A program made the position numbers and the translations under genes. Below are positions 42,297 to 50,703 of a stretch of 64,000 bases of DNA, in pieces; within the stretch, counting starts at the first letter, position 1; each line of letters opens with the position of its first letter. The notes beneath the pieces were generated by a model. It was not told the origin of the DNA, did no database searches, and saw only the letters and a program-made list of their open reading frames with translations. The stretch is from NCBI GenBank assembly GCA_005772895.1, contig SXIH01000062.1, forward strand, positions 120,761 through 184,760, read 5' to 3'. Origin of the DNA: Bacteroidota bacterium (GTDB taxonomy: Bacteria > Bacteroidota > Bacteroidia > 2-12-FULL-35-15).

Positions 42297-44267
42297 ATGA
42301 AAGCAAAAATTATATTTTTTCTTGCCACCTGCTTTTTGCTTTTTGCCTCTCCCATTTTCTCACAGAAAACAAAAACCTTGTTGGCCGATGGCGATAAAGC
42401 ATTTGCAGATAAGGATTATTTTTCTGCGGCAGGATATTATAATAAGGCTATCATGCAAGATTCCAGCGATATTGTAGTTCAATATAAATACGCAGATGCA
42501 AGCAGATTAAATTTCGATTACGACATTGCCGAGCATTGGTATACAAAAGTTTTTAAAAAAGATGCGCAAGGAAAGCTTTACCCGGAATGTTCTTTTTGGC
42601 TAGCAACACTTAAAAAAAGCAAAGGCAATTACAAGGATGCAAAAAAAATGTTCGATAAGTATGCGAAGAAAAACAAAAAAAAGAAAGACAATTATTTTGT
42701 AAAGAAAGCCCTTCAGGAAGTAGCTGCATGCGATTTCGCACAATTATTAATGGCGAGCCCGGATAAAACGGTGAGCATATTTCATTTGGACAGCACCGTG
42801 AATAGTAAGGTTTCGGAGTATGCGCCAATTCAAGTCGATAGTCTTTTGTATTTTTCTTCTTTACGTGATGGGAAAGACCGCGACAAAAAAAACAGCGTAA
42901 ACTACAATAAAATTTATACAGCCATTCAAAACGATTCGGTTAAATGGCAGAAGGCTGTGGAATTAGATTCGTTATTTAATCGAAGCGGAATTCATAATGC
43001 TAACACTGCTTTTAATGCCGACTTCACAAAAGTTTATATTACACGATGTGTTCCCAAAAACGCGATGGAATTTAATTGTGACATATATTCAACCGAATAT
43101 AAAAACGGACACTGGGGAACGCTACAAAAACTGCCGGCTGAAATAAATGCAAAAGGCGCAACAAACACTCAGCCGGCTATTGGTTACTTAGGAGAAGAAG
43201 AGGTGTTGTTTTTTGCTTCCGACAGAAGCGGAGGGCAAGGCAAAATGGATATTTGGTACAGCAAAGTCAATAAAGACGGAAGCTATGGAAAGGCAACAAA
43301 TGCGGGGAAAAAAGTAAATTCCATTGACGATGAAATCACTCCTTACTATTGCAAACCTTGTCAGGAATTATTTTATAGTTCAACGTGGCATAAAGGCTTG
43401 GGCGGATTTGATATTTTTAAAAGCGAATATAAGAATGACGAATTAGGAGAACCAAAAAATTTAGGATTGCCTTTTAATAGCAACCTTAACGATATTTATT
43501 TCTCGATAAACTCTAAACGCACAGAAGCATTTATTTCATCTAATCGTATTGGTTCTTTCTTTGAAGAAAAAGAAAGCTGCTGCAACGATATCTATATGAT
43601 TAAACTTCCAAAAATTGATGAGCCGCCTAAAAAGGTTGACAGCACTAAGGTTTTTGTAACACAAATGAAATTGTTGGTTCCTCTCACATTGTATTTCCAC
43701 AACGATGAACCCGACAAAAAAACATTGGCAATTACAACTCCTAAAAACTATAAAAAAACGTATGAAGATTATTCTGCTATGCGTGAGTTGTACAAAAAAG
43801 AATATTCAAAAGGAGCAAAAGATGCCGATTTAGAAAGAGCAATCGGTGACATTGATAATTTGTTTGACGACTCGGTAGATGCAGGAATGCAAGATTTAGA
43901 AAAGTTTGCACAGCTCTTGAAAAAAGTGTTAGCCGACAAAGAAAAAGTAACCATTACTATGAAAGGATTTTGTAGTCCGCTTGCCTCAACAGATTACAAC
44001 GTTAATTTGGCAAAACGCAGAATCTCCAGCTTGAGAAACTATTTCAGAGAATATGAAAACGGCATTTTTGTAAAATATATCGACAATAAAAATCCGGATG
44101 AAGGAAGTATAACCTTTTTTGATGAAGATATTGGAGAGTTAAAAGCCCGTCCAAATGTGAGTGATGATTATTACGACACAAAAAACTCCATATACAATCC
44201 TGTAGCAGCACTGGAGCGGAAAATACAGATTATTGCCATTTCTACCTTTTCCGATAATAGAGAATAA
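42297..44267 (+). CDS. TPR/PD40 protein with C-terminal OmpA-like domain
   Basis: VLFFASDRSGGQGKMDIWYSKV, ELFYSSTWHKGLGGFDIFKSEY; VTITMKGFCSPLASTDYNVNLAKRRISSLRNYF. Signal-peptide start at 42297 preferred over 42261. Confidence 0.82.
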   Translation: MKAKIIFFLATCFLLFASPIFSQKTKTLLADGDKAFADKDYFSAAGYYNKAIMQDSSDIVVQYKYADASRLNFDYDIAEHWYTKVFKKDAQGKLYPECSFWLATLKKSKGNYKDAKKMFDKYAKKNKKKKDNYFVKKALQEVAACDFAQLLMASPDKTVSIFHLDSTVNSKVSEYAPIQVDSLLYFSSLRDGKDRDKKNSVNYNKIYTAIQNDSVKWQKAVELDSLFNRSGIHNANTAFNADFTKVYITRCVPKNAMEFNCDIYSTEYKNGHWGTLQKLPAEINAKGATNTQPAIGYLGEEEVLFFASDRSGGQGKMDIWYSKVNKDGSYGKATNAGKKVNSIDDEITPYYCKPCQELFYSSTWHKGLGGFDIFKSEYKNDELGEPKNLGLPFNSNLNDIYFSINSKRTEAFISSNRIGSFFEEKESCCNDIYMIKLPKIDEPPKKVDSTKVFVTQMKLLVPLTLYFHNDEPDKKTLAITTPKNYKKTYEDYSAMRELYKKEYSKGAKDADLERAIGDIDNLFDDSVDAGMQDLEKFAQLLKKVLADKEKVTITMKGFCSPLASTDYNVNLAKRRISSLRNYFREYENGIFVKYIDNKNPDEGSITFFDEDIGELKARPNVSDDYYDTKNSIYNPVAALERKIQIIAISTFSDNRE

Positions 44268-44381
44268 AACATTTCTGCTTTTTCTCCGTTTTGTTAATTG
44301 ATCATTAAGCGAAAATGAAGCTTCTTTTTCCTTTTAAAAATCCCCTAAATTGTTTAATTTTGTTGGAGACGACTATTTTTT

Positions 44382-45956
44382 ATGCGCAGACTTTTTAAAA
44401 TCCTTTTTTTGTTATTTCCAGCTGTTTTGATTGCCCAGCCGCAACAAAACACTAACCCGAACGGATACAACAAATTTTATTACGACAATGGAAAAATTTC
44501 CAGTGAAGGACCAATGCGTGATGGCAAGCCTGATGGATATTGGAAAACGTATTCTTTAAACGGAGTTTTAAAATCAGAAGGAAACAGAAAAAACTTTCAA
44601 TTGGATAGCGTTTGGAAGTTTTATAGCGAACAGGGTAAACTGGCTTTTGAATTCAATTATAAAGAGGGCAAAAAAAACGGATTGAAAAAATCGTTTGACA
44701 CCAAAACAGGCGCACTAACCGTTGCCGAAAATTTTGAAAACGATGCAAAGCAAGGGAATACAATTATTTATTACAAACCAGAAAAACTTCCTGATTCAAC
44801 ATTGGCGCCCGTAAAAGTAAAACAACTTATTCCATTTATTGCCGGAAAAGAAGAAGGACAAGGCTATGAACTTTCTAAAGACAGCACAATTATAACAATT
44901 ACCAGATATAAGATGGGCTTTATTCAGAAGGAAGAGAAAGTAAATCGCAGAGACGAAGCAGGGTTGAAGCAAGGAATGTGGAAAACGTTTTATCCATCTG
45001 GAATTGTAAAAACAGAAGTAAGCTTCTTAGATGATAAAATGAATGGATATTTTAAAGAGTATTCAGCTAATGGAAGTTTGTCGAACACCACAAAATATAT
45101 TAATGGTGTAATTCAAACAAACGCTCCTGAGCTTGCTAAGCTGGATGTAAAAACATCTTACCATGAAACAGGAACAATAAAATTTACAGGAACTTACAGA
45201 GATGGCGTAGCAGAAGGAATTCACAGAGAATTTTCTCCCGAAGGAAAAGTTATTGCAGCAAAAGTTTATGTTGATGGATATTTAACGGGAGAAGGAATAT
45301 TGGACACAGCAGGTCGTCAGCAAGGCCCATGGAAAGAATACCATTCTAACGGAGAATTAAAATCTCAAGGAGAATACTTAAATGGAAAAAGAATAGGCGA
45401 CTGGGCGTTTTATCATTCTAATAAAAAACTGGAACAAAAAGGGAAGTACGATAAAAAAGGAAGAGCACAAGGTCCATGGAAATGGTATTACGAAAGCGGA
45501 AATTTATTGCGGGAAGAACTTTACCGTAACGATTTACAAGACGGAACAATGATTGAATATGGTGATTCGGGAAATGTAATTACCAAAGGAGATTATATTG
45601 ACGGGCAGAAGGAAGGTCCTTGGATGCTTGAGTTGCAAGAATATAAAGAAGAAGGTGTTTTTAAAGCCGATCAAAGAGATGGTGAATGGAAACACTATTA
45701 TACAGAAAACGGAAAACTTCGGTTTGTCGGAAAGTTTATTGATGGAATTCCGGATGGAATGCAGATATATTATTATTTAAATGGTAAAGAACGACAAACA
45801 GGAAAATATGTTGGCGGATTAAAAGAAGGAGAGTGGAAATATTTTGATGAAGCAGGATTTTTATTTCTTACCATTTTATATAAAAACGATATTGAAATTC
45901 GATTTGATGGAATTAAAGTTTTGCCCGAATCATCATCAGAGCCCAGTATAAAATAA
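44382..45956 (+). CDS. MORN-variant repeat protein (often annotated 'YwqK family antitoxin')
   Basis: Many units of type GPMRDGKPDGYWKTYSLNGVLKSEG. Confidence 0.82.
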   Translation: MRRLFKILFLLFPAVLIAQPQQNTNPNGYNKFYYDNGKISSEGPMRDGKPDGYWKTYSLNGVLKSEGNRKNFQLDSVWKFYSEQGKLAFEFNYKEGKKNGLKKSFDTKTGALTVAENFENDAKQGNTIIYYKPEKLPDSTLAPVKVKQLIPFIAGKEEGQGYELSKDSTIITITRYKMGFIQKEEKVNRRDEAGLKQGMWKTFYPSGIVKTEVSFLDDKMNGYFKEYSANGSLSNTTKYINGVIQTNAPELAKLDVKTSYHETGTIKFTGTYRDGVAEGIHREFSPEGKVIAAKVYVDGYLTGEGILDTAGRQQGPWKEYHSNGELKSQGEYLNGKRIGDWAFYHSNKKLEQKGKYDKKGRAQGPWKWYYESGNLLREELYRNDLQDGTMIEYGDSGNVITKGDYIDGQKEGPWMLELQEYKEEGVFKADQRDGEWKHYYTENGKLRFVGKFIDGIPDGMQIYYYLNGKERQTGKYVGGLKEGEWKYFDEAGFLFLTILYKNDIEIRFDGIKVLPESSSEPSIK

Positions 45957-45972
45957 AAGACGATTTAATTTT

Positions 45973-48900
45973 ATGACGCTCTCCTCAAAAACCAAATCAG
46001 AATTAATCCTTGAAGTAAAAAAGCTTCAAAGGAAACTGAATTTGGCAGAAAAAAAACAAGAACAAAAATCACCGAAAAATCAAGTTGGCTCAAACTGTTC
46101 AAAGTGGGACTCCTATTATAAAAATTCACTTAATATCATTTTAGTAGTAGATAAAAACGGGAACATCCTTGACATCAACAGGGTTTCTAAAGCAACAAAA
46201 AGGGAAAATGTTATTGGTAAAAAAATTTATTCCTTCGTTGAAAAGGAGTCTGCCCAAACAATAAAAAAAGCAATCGATAGTGTTTTTAAAACAAAAAAAT
46301 CACAGGAATATAACAGCTGGAGACAAGACGAAAAGGGCGCAACGCATTATTATAAAAGCAAGGCCACTGCCATAATTGAAAACAAAAAAGTAATAGCGGT
46401 TGTGGTTGATGCAACAGAAATTACAAAAGAAGTTTCATCGCATTTGCAGCTAAAGGAAAGCGAGCAAAAGTTCAGGATGCTTACAGAAAACGCAACGGAT
46501 TTAATATACCGCTGCAGAGTTTTTCCGGAATTCCGCTATGAATATATCAGCCCATCAGTTAAGTCAATTACAGGGTATTCTGCAGAGGATTTTTATTCTC
46601 AACCATTTCTAGGATTTAAAATCGTTCATCCTGACGATGTTCATTTGTTGGGAGATTCAGAAAACTTAATAAAGAAGAAGTCTAAAATAAGAAATGTAAA
46701 AGGGCCGGAAGTTATTGTAAGATGGATAAAAAAAGACGGTTCTGTTATTTGGACAGAAACACGCAACAAGCCCGTTTTTGACAAAAAAAACAGACTGATT
46801 GCTATTGAAGGAATATCAAGAGACATTACAAAACAAAAAACAAGCGAGGAAAAATTAAAGGATAGCGAAGAGCGATTTAAAATTCTTTCAAATGCTACTT
46901 TCGAAGGAATAATTTTTTCAGAGAATGGAAAAATTATTGACGCAAACGATCAGTTTGTTCAAATGTATGGATATAAATCTTCCGAAGAAATTATTGGAAA
47001 AAGTTTAATTGATGATTTTGTAGTTGAGGACCAAAAATCATTGGCTAGAAAATTTGTTCGACTAGCGGTTGCTAAGCCTTGGGAGGTAGACACAATTAAG
47101 AAGGACGGAACAATTATTACTGTTGAAACAAAAGGACAAAACATTCCATATTTTGGAAAAACAATTCGTGCAACAGTAATTTATAACATTACAGAACGAA
47201 AGAAGTACGAGTTTAATTTAAGAGAAAGCGAAAGAACGTTATCAACGTTGATGAACAATTTGCCGGGGATGGCATATCGTTGTAACAATGATGAAAAATG
47301 GACAATGCGATTTGTTAGTAAGGGATTTCAAGAACTAACAGGTTACAATCCGAAAGACATTATTAACAATAACAAAAGATCTTTTGCAGACATAATTCAT
47401 CCTAACGATAGAAACTTAGGAAAAAAAGAAATTAAAAAAGCGCTCGAAACTCACACTCCATTTGAAATTGAGTATAGATTGATTACCGCGTCCGGACAGG
47501 CTAAATGGGTTTGGGAAAAAGGAGAAGGCGTTTTTTCTGATGACGGAAAACTGCTTTTCTTGGAAGGGTTTATTACTGATATTGGTGACAAAAAACAATT
47601 TGAACAAGAATTAAAACGTAGCCGCGAAAACTATAAAAGCTTGGTTGATTATTCTCCAGATGGAGTTATAATTCACATTGATGGCATAGTAAAATTTGCA
47701 AACCCAAGTGCGCTTAAATTGATTGGTGTAGATGGGTATGATGAGCTAGAAAACACTCCTGTTTTTGATTTCATTTTACCCGAGTACCATCAAAATGTTT
47801 TGGAAAGAACAAGCAAAACAAAAGAAGGAGCAAACCTGGATTTTATTGAAATAAAAATAAAAAATAAAAAAGGCGACATTGTAGATTTAGAAACAAAGCC
47901 AACACTCATTCGTTTTAATGGCCAAGAGGCAATTCAGGTGGTGTTTCATGATATTTCCGCAAAAAAATTATCAGCCAAAGAACAAACAAGAGCTCAAATT
48001 GCAGAAGAAACAAACGAATTGCTAGAGCAAGAAATTACCAAACGAAAAGTAATTCAATTAGAATTACAAGAGTCGCAAAAATATACCAGACTAATTATCA
48101 ACGGCTCTCTTGATATGATTTGCGCTTCCGACAGAAAAGGGTTTATTACCGAATTTAATGAAGCAGCACAAAAAACATTTGGATATAAACTAGAGGAGGT
48201 GCTTGGAAAACATGTTAGCATGTTGTATGAAAGTCCAGAACAGCGAGTAAAAATAACAGACGAAGAATTATATAAAAAAGGAGTTTATGCTGGCGAAGTT
48301 GTCAATAAGCGGAAAAATGGAGAAAAGTTTATTGCCTATTTATCTGCATCTGTACTTAAAAACGAAACAGGAGAAGTAATTGGTGCAATGGGTGTTTCTA
48401 GAGACATTTCCGAATTAAAAAGAGCGGAAGAAACATTGCGAACACAATCAGCAAAGTTCAATGCAATTATTGAAAGTAGCTCTCACTTTATCTGGACCGT
48501 TGATAAAAACTATTGTTTCACAACTTTCAACCAAAACTTTAATAAAGAAGTAGAAGCAAGATATGGTGAAAGTCCAAAGCTTGGCAGCCCCATGGTTTTT
48601 ATTAGTCAAGGCGCAGAAAAAACCTATAATGATTTTTTAATAAAAAAGTATGAAGGAGCATTTGCCGGTGAACCACAATATTTTGACATAAGTTTTTTTG
48701 ATAAAAAAGGAACCGAAAATTGGAGAGAAATTTATTTAAATCCAATTCTTGCTGAAGATGGATCGGTTATGGAAGTTTCTGGAATAAGCCATGATATTAC
48801 TGAGAAAAAAATATCAGAAGAGCGAATCCGATTATCGCTTCAGGAAAAAGAAGTATTGTTAAAAGAGGTTCACCATCGTGTTAAAAACAACCTACAAGTA

Positions 48901-49467
48901 ATTTCAAGTATTTTAAATCTTCAATCGTCTTATGTAAAAGACGAAGGGACGCTACAAATTTTAAAAGAAAGCCAGAATAGAATCAAGTCAATGGCATTTA
49001 TTCATGAAAGTTTGTACCAAACAAAGGATTTTTCAAGTATTAATTTTACCGAATATGTTGTAAATCTGTCCCAAAACCTGATTCATTCATATTCAAATTT
49101 TGATAATGAAGTAAAATTAAATCTTGACATTCAAAATGTTTTTCTTAATTTAGACCTGGCGATACCTTGCGGGCTAATTATTAACGAAATTGTGTCTAAT
49201 GCTTTAAAGTATGCTTTTGCCGACAATAGCGAGGGAGGGGAGATAAGCATTAAAATGCAGATAAAAGGGGACAATTTAGAGCTTAGAATAGGAGATAATG
49301 GCAAGGGTTTGCCTGAAAACATTGATTATAGAAATACTGAGTCGCTCGGATTACAATTAGTTGTAACTTTGACCGACCAATTGAGTGGGACAATAGAATT
49401 GGATTTAACAAAAGGAACAAACTACACCATTATATTTAAACATAACCAAGTAAAAAACCGCATATAA
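45973..49467 (+). CDS. Soluble multi-PAS sensor histidine kinase, HisKA_2/HWE-like
   Basis: Repeated PAS/PAC modules; LLKEVHHRVKNNLQVISSILNLQSSYVKD H-box; LRIGDNGKGLP. Confidence 0.92.
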   Translation: MTLSSKTKSELILEVKKLQRKLNLAEKKQEQKSPKNQVGSNCSKWDSYYKNSLNIILVVDKNGNILDINRVSKATKRENVIGKKIYSFVEKESAQTIKKAIDSVFKTKKSQEYNSWRQDEKGATHYYKSKATAIIENKKVIAVVVDATEITKEVSSHLQLKESEQKFRMLTENATDLIYRCRVFPEFRYEYISPSVKSITGYSAEDFYSQPFLGFKIVHPDDVHLLGDSENLIKKKSKIRNVKGPEVIVRWIKKDGSVIWTETRNKPVFDKKNRLIAIEGISRDITKQKTSEEKLKDSEERFKILSNATFEGIIFSENGKIIDANDQFVQMYGYKSSEEIIGKSLIDDFVVEDQKSLARKFVRLAVAKPWEVDTIKKDGTIITVETKGQNIPYFGKTIRATVIYNITERKKYEFNLRESERTLSTLMNNLPGMAYRCNNDEKWTMRFVSKGFQELTGYNPKDIINNNKRSFADIIHPNDRNLGKKEIKKALETHTPFEIEYRLITASGQAKWVWEKGEGVFSDDGKLLFLEGFITDIGDKKQFEQELKRSRENYKSLVDYSPDGVIIHIDGIVKFANPSALKLIGVDGYDELENTPVFDFILPEYHQNVLERTSKTKEGANLDFIEIKIKNKKGDIVDLETKPTLIRFNGQEAIQVVFHDISAKKLSAKEQTRAQIAEETNELLEQEITKRKVIQLELQESQKYTRLIINGSLDMICASDRKGFITEFNEAAQKTFGYKLEEVLGKHVSMLYESPEQRVKITDEELYKKGVYAGEVVNKRKNGEKFIAYLSASVLKNETGEVIGAMGVSRDISELKRAEETLRTQSAKFNAIIESSSHFIWTVDKNYCFTTFNQNFNKEVEARYGESPKLGSPMVFISQGAEKTYNDFLIKKYEGAFAGEPQYFDISFFDKKGTENWREIYLNPILAEDGSVMEVSGISHDITEKKISEERIRLSLQEKEVLLKEVHHRVKNNLQVISSILNLQSSYVKDEGTLQILKESQNRIKSMAFIHESLYQTKDFSSINFTEYVVNLSQNLIHSYSNFDNEVKLNLDIQNVFLNLDLAIPCGLIINEIVSNALKYAFADNSEGGEISIKMQIKGDNLELRIGDNGKGLPENIDYRNTESLGLQLVVTLTDQLSGTIELDLTKGTNYTIIFKHNQVKNRI

Positions 49468-49468
49468 A

Positions 49469-50221
49469 ATGTCAAAAACAAACATTCTTATAGTTGAAGA
49501 CGAAAGCATTGTAGCAAAAGATATTCAACATAGCCTTAAAAAGCTCGGATACACAGTTGTTGGAATGTATTCAACAGGTGAAGATGCAATTAAAACTGCT
49601 GAAGAAACCAAACCGGATTTGGTGTTAATGGACATCATGCTAAAAGGTGATATGAGTGGAATTGACGCAGCCGGGCAAATCCGTGAGAAGTTCAATATAC
49701 CAATCATTTATTTGACAGCTTATGCCGATGAAAGTACTTTAAGCAAAGCAAAAGTTTCAGAACCTTACGGATATATTATCAAACCATTCAAAGAAATTGA
49801 TTTACACACATCAATTGAAATGGCTATTTACAAGCACGAGAAAGAAACAGATGTTAAAAAAGAAAGAGATTTCTTATACTCTATTGTAGAAAACAAAGAA
49901 TCAAAAGACATCATTTTCGTAAAATCAAATTCACGTTTGGTAAAAGTAAAAACCAGCGATATTTATTTTGTAGAAGCATTAAAAGATTACGTTGTTATTA
50001 ATACAAACAGCGCACGTTATACCATTCACAGCACGATGAAAGACATTGAGAAAAAATTGCCAACCAGCGATTTTATCCGTGTTCACCGCTCTTTCATAGT
50101 TCGCATTGATAAAATTGTTGCGATTGAACAACCGAATTTAATTTTAGAAGAAGACAAAAAATTAATTCCAATCGGTGGTTCTTACAAAGATGATTTGGCT
50201 AAGAGATTGAATATGATCTAG
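49469..50221 (+). CDS. LytTR-family response regulator
   Basis: Receiver domain ILIVEDESIVAKDIQ...LVLMDIMLKG...YGYIIKPF; LytTR IYFVEALKDYVVINT...FIRVHRSFIV. Confidence 0.93.
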   Translation: MSKTNILIVEDESIVAKDIQHSLKKLGYTVVGMYSTGEDAIKTAEETKPDLVLMDIMLKGDMSGIDAAGQIREKFNIPIIYLTAYADESTLSKAKVSEPYGYIIKPFKEIDLHTSIEMAIYKHEKETDVKKERDFLYSIVENKESKDIIFVKSNSRLVKVKTSDIYFVEALKDYVVINTNSARYTIHSTMKDIEKKLPTSDFIRVHRSFIVRIDKIVAIEQPNLILEEDKKLIPIGGSYKDDLAKRLNMI

Positions 50222-50230
50222 GTTTTTGCT

Positions 50231-50272
50231 CGCAGATACCGCAGTCCCGATAGCTATCGGGATTCGCAGATA
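50231..50272. repeat. Nested repeat: CGCAGATA ... [TCCCGATAGCTATCGGGA] ... CGCAGATA
   Basis: 18-bp perfect palindrome at 50245-50262 between direct CGCAGATA copies (50231-50238, 50265-50272). Confidence 0.75.
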
Positions 50273-50295
50273 ATTTTTTTGATATATTATTTATT

Positions 50296-50331
50296 AAAAA
50301 CGCCACCTCATCGGTGGCGTTTTTCTTTTTA
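50296..50331. terminator. Bidirectional terminator between convergent genes
   Basis: AAAAACGCCACC-TCATC-GGTGGCGTTTTT, T/A tracts on both sides. Confidence 0.88.
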
Positions 50332-50646
50332 ATCAGCAATTAGTGTGACGTTTAATTTCCTTTTTCCTTCTGGAATAGTTTTAGAAGTAATCGTGTCGTT
50401 GCCAGAGATTACAAACACATTAACAGGATAATCTGTTCCGGATTTTTTCAGTCTTGCACGAAATGAGCCATCCGTTTTGGATATAGTTTCTACATTAGCA
50501 TTTTCCATTAAATCAATCTGAAATTCATGATAATCAACAGATATTTTAGCATTAGGAATGGGCTTGTTGTTTTTGTCAATAACAATCCCTTGAATTTTTA
50601 TACTCGGGAAAAAAATGTAAACAAAGAAAGTCGCAATGTATCCCAT
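50329..50646 (-). CDS. Small membrane-anchored protein with carboxypeptidase-regulatory-like (transthyretin-like) fold
   Basis: N-terminal TM; IQGIVIDKNNKPIPNAKISVDYHEF...KTDGSFRARL. Confidence 0.6.
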   Translation of the reverse strand: MGYIATFFVYIFFPSIKIQGIVIDKNNKPIPNAKISVDYHEFQIDLMENANVETISKTDGSFRARLKKSGTDYPVNVFVISGNDTITSKTIPEGKRKLNVTLIAD

Positions 50647-50665
50647 ATGTTTTTAATTGAGCATG

Positions 50666-50690
50666 TTGTCTACTTTTTATTTTGTCTACT
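50666..50690. repeat. TTGTCTACT-type degenerate repeat (2 units)
   Basis: TTGTCTACT at 50666-50674 and 50682-50690. Confidence 0.65.
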
Positions 50691-50703
50691 GGCTTTTTTT
50701 CTT

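Noticed and set aside
44382-45956. Toxin-antitoxin interpretation of the MORN-repeat gene
   Set aside because: The common 'YwqK antitoxin' label is only a family name; no toxin-like partner gene is adjacent.
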